From Rubrivivax albus (GTDB lineage: Bacteria; Pseudomonadota; Gammaproteobacteria; Burkholderiales; Burkholderiaceae_C): a stretch of 64,000 bases of DNA. Both the position numbers and the translations under genes were made by a program. The notes below the pieces were generated by a model. That model was not told where the DNA came from. It searched no databases and was given only the letters and a program-made list of their open reading frames with translations. This document shows, piece after piece, positions 1-9,997 of this stretch; position 1 is the first letter of the stretch; the number at the start of each line of letters is the position of its first letter. The stretch is taken from NCBI RefSeq assembly GCF_004016515.1, contig NZ_SACT01000001.1, forward strand, positions 434,001 through 498,000. Direction: 5' to 3'.

Positions 1-1120
1 GTGTCGGCGCCCAGGTGGCGCCGAGGCTGAGCTCGGTGGTGTTGTCGCGGCCGCGCAGATTGCCGGGGAACAGGGCGCTGGGGGGCAGCGTCTGCACCAG
101 GTCGCGCCGGGCCTGCAGCACGGTGGCACGCAGGCCGATCTTGGCGCTGGCGGCGTAATCGGCCGTCAGGCGTGCCGTGGTGGTGGTGCGGCCGGTGTCG
201 ACCACGCCGTTGACGAAGGGGCTGCCACTGAAGTAGGCGTCCTGGCCGATGTCGCGCGCCAGCCGGGCGTTCAGCGACAGGCGGCCACCGGACCGCCAGG
301 TCCATGCCACGTAGCCGGTGCCGCCGGAGATGTCGCGGGCGTCGTTCTGGTCGTAGCGCGTCTGGCCCAGCGTGATCCGCGCGTCGAGCCGGGTGGCGCC
401 GCCGGATTCCCAACTGCCCAGCAGGTCCAGACCGTTGCGGGTGTAGCGGTCGGGCTCGAAGCCGCCGTCGTCGTTGGTGCGGAATCGCGGGTAGCTGCCG
501 GCCGTGTGGCGCAGGCCGATGCCCAGCATCGTGCCGCCGCGCGGCCGCCAGCGCAGGCTGGCAGCGCCCGTGGTCTGCCGGTTCTCCCGCCGATCGTATT
601 CCGGCGCGGAGAAGCGCCGTTCGCGGTGCTCCAGCGAGACCTCGGCGGTGTAGGCGGTGACGACACCCACCCGCGCCTCGGCCAGCAGACGCGTCTGGTC
701 CTCGATGTTGCGGCGGGTCTGCACGCCGAGCTCGGTGTCGGTGTTGAAGCGCGCCAGGCTGCGCTCGGCACTGGCTTCCAGCGTGCCGGAGAGCCGGTTC
801 ACCGTTTCCCAGTCCAGGCCTGCGCGCAAGGCGTAGCCCTCGTTGTCCAGGTCCTTGTTGTCGCGGAACTTGCTGCTGCGCAGCGTGGCGCTGCCGTAGA
901 CCCGTTGGCGGCCCAGCGGTTGGTCCAGCCCGGCCAGCAGCGCGGTGCTGCTGATGAGGTCGGCCTTGCTCACCCCGTCTGGCGTGGCGGCGCCGTCGGC
1001 CAGGCGGTAGAGGTTGCTCTCGTGCGTGAAGGTCTGTGAGGCGCCCACGTACCACGGGCTGGTCTGCGCCACGGCAGCGCCGGTGAGCAGCAGCAGATAC
1101 AACGGGGCAAGGCGGGTCAT
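1..1120 (-). CDS. epsL: EpsL-like outer membrane beta-barrel protein of exopolysaccharide operon (3' end cut off)
   Basis: The reading frame opens at the ATG at 1118-1120 and stays open to the window edge, so about 373 residues are visible and the C-terminus is missing. It begins with a signal peptide of about 18 residues (hydrophobic LYLLLLTGAAVA, predicted cut before QTSPWYVG). The mature part is rich in alternating aromatic/polar stretches, as expected for beta strands, and carries the ESNLYRL stretch I associate with the EpsL family of exosortase-linked polysaccharide loci. Its start overlaps the stop of the upstream glycosyltransferase (TGATG), so the two are translationally coupled. Role inferred: outer-membrane step of exopolysaccharide export. 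The family call rests on motif memory and context. Confidence 0.72.
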   Translation of the reverse strand, partial: MTRLAPLYLLLLTGAAVAQTSPWYVGASQTFTHESNLYRLADGAATPDGVSKADLISSTALLAGLDQPLGRQRVYGSATLRSSKFRDNKDLDNEGYALRAGLDWETVNRLSGTLEASAERSLARFNTDTELGVQTRRNIEDQTRLLAEARVGVVTAYTAEVSLEHRERRFSAPEYDRRENRQTTGAASLRWRPRGGTMLGIGLRHTAGSYPRFRTNDDGGFEPDRYTRNGLDLLGSWESGGATRLDARITLGQTRYDQNDARDISGGTGYVAWTWRSGGRLSLNARLARDIGQDAYFSGSPFVNGVVDTGRTTTTARLTADYAASAKIGLRATVLQARRDLVQTLPPSALFPGNLRGRDNTTELSLGATWAPT

Positions 1121-2514
1121 CAGTAGGCCTTCCGGTCGAAGAACACCAGCTTCACGGTGCGCGCGATGATCTGCAGGTCCAGCCCCAGCGACCAGTTGCG
1201 CAGGTAGGCCAGATCGTATTCCACGCGTGCCTGCATCTTCTCCAGCGTGTCGGTCTCGCCGCGGTGGCCATTGACCTGGGCCCAGCCGGTGATGCCGGGC
1301 TTGACCTTGTGCCGCACCATGTAGGCCTTGATCAGGCGCCGGTACTCCTCGTTGTGCGCCACCGCGTGCGGTCGCGGGCCGACGATGCTCATGTGGCCTT
1401 GCAGCACGTTGAAGAACTGCGGCAGCTCGTCCAGCGAGGTGCGGCGGATGAAGGCGCCGAAGGGCGTGATCCGCGGGTCGTCGCGCGTGGCCTGCCGGAC
1501 CACGGCGCCGTTGTCCTGCGTGGTCATCGAGCGGAACTTCCAGACGATGATCTCCTCGCCGTCCAGGCCGTTGCGCCGCTGCCTGAAGATCACCGGGCCG
1601 GGCGAACTGAGCTTCACGCCCAGCGCGATCAGCAGCAGCAGCGGCGAGATCAGCACCAGGATGACGCTGGCCAGCACGACGTCGCTGATGCGCTTGACCA
1701 GCATGTTGGTGCCGGTGAAGGGCGTCTCGCAGATGCCGACCACGGGCACGCCGTTCATGTCCTGCAGGCGGCCCTGGATGATGCTGATGCCGAACACGTC
1801 GGGCACGAAGAAGACCGAGGCCGTCGTGCCCTGCACCTGTTCCATCAGTTCGACGATGCGGGGCTGCGAGCCCAGGGGCAGCGTGATGTAGACCTCGTGC
1901 ACGCCCTGCTCGCGGATGTACGGTGCCGCTTCGGCCAGGGTGCCCAGGCGCTTGGGGGTCGCGTCGGCGTGCACCCGTTCGCCGCAGCGGTCATCGAAGT
2001 AGCCCAGCATCTCCAGCCACGTGGTGCCGCGTGCCACCAGCGCCTGCGAGACACGCACGCCCAGCGGGCCGGCGCCGATGATCACCACGCGGCGCCGGTT
2101 CTCCGGCCGCGCCGCGTCCCAGCGCAGCAGCGTGCGCCCGGCGAACACGGCGCACCACAGCAGGGCCGGCGTCAGCACCGCCCACCACAGCAGCACGTTC
2201 GGGTCGAAGAAGTGCAGGCTGCGGGTGGCGTAGCCGCAGAGCAGCAGGATCAGCAGCAGGCTGAACCAGGAGGTGCTGATGTCCACCGCCGCGTTCAGCG
2301 GCCGCTCGAAGAACCGGTTCCGGCCCGGGAAGGTGAGCGCGAAGATCAGCAGGCACAGCGTGAGGTCGGGCCGCAGGATGGGTTCTTCGAACCACTCCGA
2401 GACGCCCAGGAACACCGCGACGATCAGCCCCGGCTCCAGGAAGGCGGCCACCAGCGAGGTGACCGACTGCGGCGCGCTGAAGAACTGACGGCGGGTGGAG
2501 CGCTCTTCGAACAT
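1120..2514 (-). CDS. Undecaprenyl-phosphate glucose phosphotransferase (WcaJ/EpsB type)
   Basis: The 464-residue membrane enzyme transfers a sugar-1-phosphate to undecaprenyl phosphate, the first step of exopolysaccharide assembly at the inner membrane. Four hydrophobic segments span about residues 20-135. A nucleotide-binding-like segment follows (VVIIGAGPLGVRV), then a fifth membrane segment. The catalytic bacterial sugar transferase domain carries KFRSM, SLDELPQFFNVLQG and SIVGPRPHA. The frame is open further upstream to 2625, but that start would touch the divergent ubiJ start at 2628. I chose the ATG at 2514, which gives the usual family length of about 460. It is followed with overlap by epsL, consistent with an exosortase-type EPS locus lying mostly outside the window. 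Confidence 0.9.
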   Translation of the reverse strand: MFEERSTRRQFFSAPQSVTSLVAAFLEPGLIVAVFLGVSEWFEEPILRPDLTLCLLIFALTFPGRNRFFERPLNAAVDISTSWFSLLLILLLCGYATRSLHFFDPNVLLWWAVLTPALLWCAVFAGRTLLRWDAARPENRRRVVIIGAGPLGVRVSQALVARGTTWLEMLGYFDDRCGERVHADATPKRLGTLAEAAPYIREQGVHEVYITLPLGSQPRIVELMEQVQGTTASVFFVPDVFGISIIQGRLQDMNGVPVVGICETPFTGTNMLVKRISDVVLASVILVLISPLLLLIALGVKLSSPGPVIFRQRRNGLDGEEIIVWKFRSMTTQDNGAVVRQATRDDPRITPFGAFIRRTSLDELPQFFNVLQGHMSIVGPRPHAVAHNEEYRRLIKAYMVRHKVKPGITGWAQVNGHRGETDTLEKMQARVEYDLAYLRNWSLGLDLQIIARTVKLVFFDRKAY

Positions 2515-2615
2515 CGGGACGGCCAGGGCGCCGTGACGCGGAAACAGGTGATTGTGGCCGTTGCAAGTGACATCCCTGCGGCCTGGCCCCGCGAGCCTAG
2601 GGGGGGCACCCTGCC

Positions 2616-2621
2616 TACAAT
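2616..2621 (+). promoter_or_regulatory. -10-like hexamer TACAAT immediately upstream of ubiJ
   Basis: TACAAT differs from the sigma70 -10 consensus at one position and ends 6 nt before the ubiJ ATG. No Shine-Dalgarno sequence precedes that ATG. If the hexamer is used, transcription would start at or next to the A of the ATG, giving a leaderless message. I see no clear -35 element. Confidence 0.4.
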
Positions 2622-2627
2622 TCACGC

Positions 2628-3158
2628 ATGCTGCAAGCCCTGCACGACCTGCTCGCCCCCGCGGCCATGGCCCGCACGACGCTGGTGCTCAACCACGTCC
2701 TTGCGGCCGAACCCGCGGCCACCGAGCGCCTGCGCGCCCATGCCGGGCGCCGGGTGCTGCTGCAGCCGCAGGGCTGGCCCACGCTGTTGCCGCCGCTGCC
2801 GCGCCTGGCTTTTGCCATCACCCCGGCCGGCCTGCTGGACTGGGACGCCATGGGCGACGGCCTTCCGGCCGATCTGGCCGTGCGATTCGATGCCTCGAAC
2901 CCGGCCCTGCTGGCGGCCCGCGCGCTCACGGGCGAGACGCCGGCGGTGGACATCGACGGCGACGCGCAGTTGGCTGCCGACGTGAACTGGCTGCTGCAGA
3001 ACCTGCGCTGGGACATCGAGGCCGACCTGGCCCGCGTGATGCCGCCCGCGGCGGCGCACCAGCTGTTCCGCCTGGGCAGCGGCCTGGCGCGGGGCATGCA
3101 GGCGGCCGCCCAGGCCGCGGTGCAGGCGGCCAGCCGCTTCGGCACGCCCCGGGCCTGA
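2628..3158 (+). CDS. ubiJ: Ubiquinone biosynthesis accessory factor UbiJ (SCP2 domain)
   Basis: This is a 176-residue soluble protein with an SCP2-type sterol-carrier fold, visible as [15 protein letters not shown], a segment of small hydrophobic strands, and a C-terminal alanine-rich helix. UbiJ binds the hydrophobic ubiquinone intermediates and helps organise the cytosolic Ubi complex. The call is supported by its place 16 nt ahead of ubiB on the same strand, the usual ubiJ-ubiB pairing of proteobacteria. Sequence similarity alone would be weak, because SCP2 proteins diverge quickly. The start has no ribosome binding site and lies just after a -10-like hexamer. Confidence 0.85.
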   Translation: MLQALHDLLAPAAMARTTLVLNHVLAAEPAATERLRAHAGRRVLLQPQGWPTLLPPLPRLAFAITPAGLLDWDAMGDGLPADLAVRFDASNPALLAARALTGETPAVDIDGDAQLAADVNWLLQNLRWDIEADLARVMPPAAAHQLFRLGSGLARGMQAAAQAAVQAASRFGTPRA

Positions 3159-3174
3159 ACGGTCCGACCGCACC

Positions 3175-4737
3175 ATGCGCCACCTCGCGCGGCTGATCGT
3201 CATCGCCTTCACGGCGCTGCGCTTCGGGCTCGACGAACTGGCGCTGTCGGGATTCCGCCAGCGCTGGGTGCGCGTGCTGGTGCGGCTGATGACGCTGGGC
3301 CGCCGGCTCGACGCCCCCCGTGGCGAGCGCCTGCGCATGGCACTGGAGCGGCTGGGCCCCATCTTCGTCAAGTTCGGCCAGGTGCTCTCGACCCGGCGCG
3401 ACCTGTTGCCGCCGGACCTGTCCGACGAGCTCGCCCGTTTGCAGGACCGCGTGCCCCCGTTCCCGGCGGCGCAGTCGCGTGCCCTGGTCGAGAAGGCCTT
3501 CGGGCGCCCGATCGAGCAGATCTTCGAGCAGTTCGACGCCGAGCCGGTGGCCAGCGCGTCCATCGCCCAGGTGCACTTCGCGCGCCTGAAGGGCGGCCGC
3601 GAGGTGGCGGTGAAGGTGCTGCGCCCGGGCATGCTGCGCGTCATCGACGACGACCTGCGCCTGCTGCGCACGCTGGCGGTGTGGATCGAGCGCCTGTTCG
3701 CCGACGGCCGCCGCCTGAAGCCGCGCGAGGTGGTGGCCGAGTTCGACATCTACCTGCACGACGAGCTCGACCTCGTGCGCGAGGCGGCCAACGCCGCCCA
3801 GCTGCGGCGCAACATGACCGGGCTGGACCTGGTGCTGATCCCGGAGATGGTGTGGGACCTTTGCACCTCCACCGTGATCGTGATGGAGCGCATGCACGGC
3901 GTGCCCATCAACCAGATGGCACGCCTGCGCGAGGCCGGGGTGGACATCAAGAAGCTGGCGCGCGACGGCGTCACGATCTTCTTCACCCAGGTCTTCCGCG
4001 ACGGCTTCTTCCATGCCGACATGCACCCGGGCAACATCCAGGTCAGCCTGGACCCGCGCAGTTTCGGCCGCTACATCGCGCTGGACTTCGGCATCATCGG
4101 CACGCTGACCGAGGTCGACAAGAACTACCTGGCGCACAACTTCATCGCCTTCTTCCGCCGCGACTACAAGCGCGTGGCGGAGCTGCACGTGGAAAGCGGC
4201 TGGGTGCCGGCCGACACGCGGGTGGACGCGCTGGAGGGTGCCATCCGTGCCGTCTGCGAGCCGCACTTCGACCGCCCGCTGAAGGATATCTCGCTCGGCC
4301 AGGTGCTGATGCGGCTGTTCCAGGCCTCGCGCCGTTTCAACGTGGAGATCCAGCCGCAACTGGTGCTGCTGCAGAAGACGCTGCTCAACATCGAGGGTCT
4401 GGGCCGCCAGCTCGACCCCGACCTCGACCTCTGGACCACCGCCAAGCCCTTCCTGGAGCGCTGGATGAACGAGCAGGTGGGTTGGCGCGGCCTGCTCGCG
4501 CGGCTGGAGAAGGAAGCGCCGCGCTACGCGCAGCTGCTGCCGGAACTGCCGCGCCTGGTGCACGACGCGCTCAAGGCGCACGGGGCACCGCGCGGGCCGG
4601 ACCCGGTGCAGTTGGCGCTGCTGGCCGAACAGCGGGCCACGCGGCGGCTGCTGCAGGGGCTGATGTGGGCGATGGCCGGTTTCGTGCTGGGTGCGGTGAT
4701 CACGCGCTTCCTGGTCTTCCACACCGCCGGCGCCTGA
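3175..4737 (+). CDS. ubiB: Ubiquinone biosynthesis regulatory protein kinase/ATPase UbiB
   Basis: This 520-residue atypical kinase of the ABC1/ADCK family is needed for coenzyme Q synthesis. The hallmark KxGQ motif is visible in [19 protein letters not shown] near residues 62-80, followed by the Ala-rich loop [13 protein letters not shown]. The catalytic loop [13 protein letters not shown] and metal-binding ALDFGIIG are intact. The last about 30 residues form a hydrophobic anchor ([19 protein letters not shown]), as in other UbiB proteins. Length matches the family. It follows ubiJ and is probably co-transcribed with it. Confidence 0.95.
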   Translation: MRHLARLIVIAFTALRFGLDELALSGFRQRWVRVLVRLMTLGRRLDAPRGERLRMALERLGPIFVKFGQVLSTRRDLLPPDLSDELARLQDRVPPFPAAQSRALVEKAFGRPIEQIFEQFDAEPVASASIAQVHFARLKGGREVAVKVLRPGMLRVIDDDLRLLRTLAVWIERLFADGRRLKPREVVAEFDIYLHDELDLVREAANAAQLRRNMTGLDLVLIPEMVWDLCTSTVIVMERMHGVPINQMARLREAGVDIKKLARDGVTIFFTQVFRDGFFHADMHPGNIQVSLDPRSFGRYIALDFGIIGTLTEVDKNYLAHNFIAFFRRDYKRVAELHVESGWVPADTRVDALEGAIRAVCEPHFDRPLKDISLGQVLMRLFQASRRFNVEIQPQLVLLQKTLLNIEGLGRQLDPDLDLWTTAKPFLERWMNEQVGWRGLLARLEKEAPRYAQLLPELPRLVHDALKAHGAPRGPDPVQLALLAEQRATRRLLQGLMWAMAGFVLGAVITRFLVFHTAGA

Positions 4738-4754
4738 GGCCGCCGTTGCGGCCT
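4737..4754 (+). terminator. Weak hairpin after ubiB
   Basis: A perfect 7-bp stem (AGGCCGC/GCGGCCT) closes a 4-nt CGTT loop directly after the ubiB stop codon and is followed by only two T residues. It could attenuate transcription but lacks a proper U-tract, so the terminator call is tentative. Confidence 0.3.
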
Positions 4755-4821
4755 TGCCGAACGACGGCGCACCGTCGCCTGCCCGGCTAGAATGGAGGGT
4801 TTTTGAACTCCAGGGCCTCCG

Positions 4822-5163
4822 ATGCCGATCTACGCCTACAGCTGCAGCGCCTGTGGCCACGCGAAGGACGTGCTGCAGAAGCTCTCCGACCCCGTGCTCA
4901 CCGTCTGCCCGGCCTGCGGGCAGTCCTCCTTCGCCAAGCAGGTCACTGCCGCGGGCTTTCAGCTCAAGGGCTCGGGCTGGTACGTGACCGACTTCCGCGA
5001 CGGCAACAAGGGCGGCAAGACCGCCGACAAGCCTGCCGACAAGCCCGCCGGTGGTGATGCTCCCGCGGCCAAGCCGGCAGACGCGGCGTCCGCCCCCGCC
5101 AGCAGCCCCGCGCCCGCCCCGGCGCCTGCGGCGGCCTCATCGCCGTCGCCGTCGACGAGTTGA
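4822..5163 (+). CDS. FmdB family zinc ribbon protein
   Basis: This 113-residue small protein has an N-terminal MPIYAYSC start and two CxxC pairs (CSACG and CPACG) spaced as in the FmdB zinc-ribbon family. After the ribbon comes the conserved GFQLKGSGWYVTDF segment. The C-terminal third is low complexity and rich in Lys, Ala and Pro, probably disordered. The biochemical role of the family is not established; it was named after a regulator linked to formamidase. It sits between ubiB and the DUF502 gene, an order I associate with Burkholderiales. A TAGAAT hexamer inside GGCTAGAATGG (4785-4795) lies about 28 nt upstream and may be its promoter -10. Confidence 0.88.
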   Translation: MPIYAYSCSACGHAKDVLQKLSDPVLTVCPACGQSSFAKQVTAAGFQLKGSGWYVTDFRDGNKGGKTADKPADKPAGGDAPAAKPADAASAPASSPAPAPAPAAASSPSPSTS

Positions 5164-5170
5164 ACCGCAG

Positions 5171-5803
5171 GTGAAGAAATACCTCGTCGCCGGGCTGCTC
5201 GTGTGGCTGCCGCTGGCCATCACGGTGGCGGTGCTGTCGTGGCTGCTCGGCGCGATGGACGGGCTGTTCGCCTGGGTGCTGAACCTGGCGCTCAACGTGC
5301 TGCCGGATTCGGCCAAGTCGGTGGTGGCGGCACTGATCAAGGTGCCCGGCCTGGGCGTGCTCGTGGTGCTGCTGGCGCTGTTCCTGACCGGCGTGTTCGC
5401 GGCCAACGTGCTGGGGGCGTGGGCCGTGCACCGCTGGCACGCGGTGATGCACCGCGTTCCCATCGTCAAGTCCATCTACAGCTCGGTCAAGCAGGTCTCC
5501 GACACGCTGTTCTCCAGCAGCGGCCAGGCCTTCCGCGAGGCCGTGCTGGTGCAGTACCCACGCCCGGGCGCCTGGACCATCGCCTTCGTCACCGGCAAGC
5601 CCGGTGGCGAGGTGGTGCAGCACCTGCCGGGCGACTACGTCAGCGTCTACGTGCCGACCACGCCGAACCCCACGTCGGGCTTCTTCCTGATGATGCCGCG
5701 CGCTGACGTGGTGGCGCTGAAGATGAGCGTCGACGAGGCGTTGAAGTACGTGATCTCGATGGGCGTCGTGGCGCCCGGGGCCCCGGCACCGGCCCGAAAC
5801 TGA
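5171..5803 (+). CDS. DUF502 family inner membrane protein
   Basis: The protein is 210 residues long when started at the GTG at 5171, 7 nt after the preceding stop. The frame is open further upstream inside the FmdB gene but the extra residues are a Pro/Arg shadow. Residues 1-30 and about 55-85 form two membrane segments (LVAGLLVWLPLAITVAVLSW and VLVVLLALFLTGVFAANVLG). They are followed by the conserved cytosolic part with VPIVKSIYSSVKQVSDTLF and PTTPNPTSGFFLMMPR, typical of DUF502. Function is unknown. Its position directly before aspS is a recurrent betaproteobacterial arrangement. Confidence 0.88.
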   Translation: MKKYLVAGLLVWLPLAITVAVLSWLLGAMDGLFAWVLNLALNVLPDSAKSVVAALIKVPGLGVLVVLLALFLTGVFAANVLGAWAVHRWHAVMHRVPIVKSIYSSVKQVSDTLFSSSGQAFREAVLVQYPRPGAWTIAFVTGKPGGEVVQHLPGDYVSVYVPTTPNPTSGFFLMMPRADVVALKMSVDEALKYVISMGVVAPGAPAPARN

Positions 5804-5896
5804 CCGGGTCGGGCGCGCACGCCGCGGGCGTGCGCGTGCCGGCCCGCCCCGCGACGACACCGATCCCCCTGACACCGGATTCCACGGAGCCACTCC

Positions 5897-7684
<1,788 letters not shown>

Positions 7685-7701
7685 CCCCGAAGGTCGGCCA
7701 A

Positions 7702-7738
7702 GGCAGCTGAAATGGCTAGAATGGCCATTTCAGCTGCC
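7702..7738. promoter_or_regulatory. Perfect 15-bp inverted repeat, likely toxin-antitoxin operator/promoter
   Basis: Arms at 7702-7716 and 7724-7738 are exact reverse complements around a 7-nt spacer that contains TAGAAT, a plausible -10 hexamer. The repeat ends 14 nt before the antitoxin ATG and just ahead of its GGAGG ribosome binding site. Antitoxins of this class usually bind such palindromes to repress their own operon, and having the -10 inside the palindrome fits that. It could also act as an aspS terminator, but no T-run follows either arm. Confidence 0.6.
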
Positions 7739-7752
7739 GCCGGAGGCGCTCG

Positions 7753-8043
7753 ATGAACATCACGTCGACCGACGCGAAGAACCGCTTCGGCCAGGTGCTC
7801 GACGAGGCGCAGAAGCGCCCGGTCGTGATCGAGAAGTCCGGCCGCCGGCACAGCGTGCTGATGTCGGCCGAGCACTATGACCGGCTCGTGGCGCGCGCCG
7901 CACAGGTGGCCGAGCCGGCGGCCGAGGCGCCGCTGAATCCGCAAGCGCAGGCCTTCGCGGCCAAGTACAAGGCCTGGGTGGACGAGCAGCACCGGCACTT
8001 CGAGCAGCACGGCATCTGGAACGAAGAGTTCCGGACCTGGTGA
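7753..8043 (+). CDS. Antitoxin with Phd/YefM-type N-terminus and CcdA-like C-terminus
   Basis: This 96-residue protein starts 6 nt after a GGAGG site. Residues 1-50 (MNITSTDAKNRFGQVLDEA, then VVIEKSGRRHSVLMSAEHYD) have the pattern of Phd/YefM antitoxins: a DNA-binding dimer that represses its own operon. The last 30 residues (KYKAWVDEQHRHFEQHGIWNEEFRTW) instead resemble the C-terminal CcdB-binding tail of F-plasmid CcdA, which ends in FIEMNGSFADENRDW. The partner gene downstream encodes CcdB, so the tail fits the toxin. It should neutralise CcdB and control the operon through the palindrome upstream. Confidence 0.85.
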   Translation: MNITSTDAKNRFGQVLDEAQKRPVVIEKSGRRHSVLMSAEHYDRLVARAAQVAEPAAEAPLNPQAQAFAAKYKAWVDEQHRHFEQHGIWNEEFRTW

Positions 8044-8366
8044 ACACCGCCATGCCGCAGTGGGACGTCTACCCGAACCCGGTCGCGGCATCGCGCGAGC
8101 GCATCCCGTACCTCGTCGTCGTGCAGAGCGACCTGCTCGAAGGCCTGCCGACGCGCCTGGTGGCGCCCCTGTCGCGCAGCACGGTCGAACAGGGCTGGCC
8201 CCCCCGGATGGCGCCCACCTTCGACGTGGCCGGCGAGACGCTGCGCCTGAAGGCCCATGAAACCGGCGTCGTCACCGCGCGTGCACTGCGCCAGCCGGTG
8301 GCCAGCCTGCGCCAGGAATCCCACCGCATCGTCGATGCCCTCGACGCCGTGATCAGCGGCCTGTAG
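8040..8366 (+). CDS. ccdB: CcdB family DNA gyrase-poisoning toxin
   Basis: This 108-residue protein starts at a GTG that overlaps the antitoxin stop by four bases (GTGA). An internal ATG at 8052 giving MPQWDVYPNP matches the start of known CcdB proteins better and is the main alternative. Visible family features are PYLVVVQSDLLEGLPTRLVAPL, followed by the DVAGETLRLKAHETG strand region and a C-terminal helix ending AVISGL. CcdB toxins trap DNA gyrase on DNA. The C-terminal residues of F CcdB critical for killing are WGI; here the end is SGL, so the tryptophan is absent and potency is uncertain. Confidence 0.88.
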   Translation: MNTAMPQWDVYPNPVAASRERIPYLVVVQSDLLEGLPTRLVAPLSRSTVEQGWPPRMAPTFDVAGETLRLKAHETGVVTARALRQPVASLRQESHRIVDALDAVISGL

Positions 8367-8370
8367 ACCC

Positions 8371-9465
8371 ATGTCCCACCCTTCCATTGAAGAATCCGGC
8401 ACCCACGACACCACGCGCGTGGACGACGTGCGCATCGCCTCCGTGCGCCCGCTGCTCACGCCGGCCGTGCTGCTGGAGGACCTGCCGGCACCGCCCGACG
8501 TCGAAGCCCTGGTGCAGGTCACGCGGGCCGCCATCGGCCGCGTGCTGCACGGCAGCGACGACCGGCTGGTGGCCGTGGTCGGCCCCTGCTCCATCCACGA
8601 CCACGACGCCGCGGTGGCCTACGCCCGCCGGCTCAAGCCGCTGGCCGACGAACTGGCCGGCGACCTGCTGGTGGTGATGCGCGTGTACTTCGAGAAACCG
8701 CGCACCACCGTGGGCTGGAAGGGCTACATCAACGACCCGCGGCTCGATGGCAGCTTCCGCATGAACGAGGGCCTGCGCCGGGCCCGCGAACTGCTGCTGG
8801 AGATCAGCGCGCTGGGCCTGCCCGCGGGCACCGAGTTCCTGGACCTGCTGAGCCCGCAGTACATCTCCGACCTCATCGCCTGGGGCGCCATCGGCGCGCG
8901 CACCACCGAGAGCCAGAGCCACCGCCAGTTGGCCAGCGGCCTGAGCTGCCCGGTGGGCTTCAAGAACGGCACCGACGGCGGCGTGCAGGTGGCGGTGGAC
9001 GCGGTGCGCGCCGCCGCCGCGCCGCACGCCTTCATGGGCATGACCAAGATGGGCGTGGCCGCCATCTTCGAGACCCGCGGCAACCCCGACGGCCATGTGA
9101 TCCTGCGCGGCGGCAAGGCGCCGAACTTCGACGCCGCCAGCATCGAGGCCGCCTGCGCCGTGCTGCGCGCCGCTGGCCTGCGCGAGCAGGTGCTGGTGGA
9201 TTGCTCGCACGCCAACAGCCGCAAGGACCACCGGCGGCAGATCGAGGTGGCCACCGACCTCGGCGCGCAGATCGCCGGCGGCGAACGCCGCATCGTCGGC
9301 GTGATGGTGGAAAGCCACCTGCACGAAGGCCGACAGGACCAGCAGCCGGGTCATCCGCTGCGCGCCGGCGTGTCCATCACCGATGCCTGCCTGGGCTGGC
9401 ACGATACCGAACCGCTGCTGCGCGGCCTGGCCGATGCGGTGCGCCGGCGCCGCGCGCGTGCCTGA
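8371..9465 (+). CDS. aroG: 3-deoxy-7-phosphoheptulonate synthase (class I DAHP synthase)
   Basis: This 364-residue enzyme condenses phosphoenolpyruvate and erythrose-4-phosphate in the first step of aromatic amino acid synthesis. It carries the class I AroA-alpha hallmarks VGPCSIHDHDAAVAYA, MRVYFEKPRTTVGWKG, SFRMNEGLRRAR and LVDCSHANSRKDHRRQ. The N-terminal extension with DDVRIASVRPLLTPAVL matches the feedback-inhibited Phe/Tyr type; which amino acid inhibits it cannot be told here. The ATG lies 4 nt after the CcdB stop and has no clear ribosome binding site, so it may depend on toxin-antitoxin transcription and coupling. Confidence 0.95.
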   Translation: MSHPSIEESGTHDTTRVDDVRIASVRPLLTPAVLLEDLPAPPDVEALVQVTRAAIGRVLHGSDDRLVAVVGPCSIHDHDAAVAYARRLKPLADELAGDLLVVMRVYFEKPRTTVGWKGYINDPRLDGSFRMNEGLRRARELLLEISALGLPAGTEFLDLLSPQYISDLIAWGAIGARTTESQSHRQLASGLSCPVGFKNGTDGGVQVAVDAVRAAAAPHAFMGMTKMGVAAIFETRGNPDGHVILRGGKAPNFDAASIEAACAVLRAAGLREQVLVDCSHANSRKDHRRQIEVATDLGAQIAGGERRIVGVMVESHLHEGRQDQQPGHPLRAGVSITDACLGWHDTEPLLRGLADAVRRRRARA

Positions 9466-9483
9466 CCGACCGGCGATACCGCG

Positions 9484-9936
9484 GTGAACCGCCCGTTCAA
9501 GATCCCGCGTTCGGTGCTGGTGGTGGTGCACACCCCGGCCCTGGAGGTGCTGCTGATCGAGCGCGCCGACAAGCCAGGCTTCTGGCAAAGCGTGACCGGC
9601 TCGCTGGATGCCGAGGACGAACCACTGGACCTCACCGCGCGCCGCGAGGTGGCCGAGGAAACCGGCATCACCGGCGGCACGCTGCAGGACTGGCGGCTGG
9701 AGAACGTCTACGAGATCTACCCAGTCTGGCGCCACCGCTACGCGCCGGGCGTCACCCACAACACCGAACACGTCTTCGGCCTCACCGTGCCGGCCGGCAC
9801 GCCGGTGCGCCTGAACCCGCGCGAGCACACGGCGCAGGTCTGGCTGCCCTGGCGCGCCGCGGCCGACCGTTGCTTCTCGCCCAGCAACGCCGAGGCCATC
9901 CTGCAACTGCCCCGTTTTGCCGCCGAGTGCGACTGA
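9484..9936 (+). CDS. nudB: Dihydroneopterin triphosphate diphosphatase (Nudix)
   Basis: This 150-residue Nudix hydrolase is predicted to remove pyrophosphate from dihydroneopterin triphosphate in folate synthesis. It starts at GTG. The Nudix box runs from GSLDAEDEP to ARREVAEETGI, with one residue more than the textbook spacing between Gly and the first Glu, a variant I believe is common in NudB. PVWRHRYAPGVTHNTEHVF is also typical of the family. It precedes a YbhP-like gene and clsB, a familiar betaproteobacterial order in which it normally follows aspS directly. Confidence 0.88.
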   Translation: MNRPFKIPRSVLVVVHTPALEVLLIERADKPGFWQSVTGSLDAEDEPLDLTARREVAEETGITGGTLQDWRLENVYEIYPVWRHRYAPGVTHNTEHVFGLTVPAGTPVRLNPREHTAQVWLPWRAAADRCFSPSNAEAILQLPRFAAECD

Positions 9937-9997
9937 TCCCCGCGTGAACCAGCTCAACCCCTACAACAGCACCCTGCTGCCGCCGGCATCGAGCCTG

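Noticed and set aside
2577-2610. GAGCCTAGGGGGGGC, partly similar to the REP-like element at 60508
   Set aside because: Only a dozen bases match and the palindromic partner arm is missing, so I do not call it a second copy.
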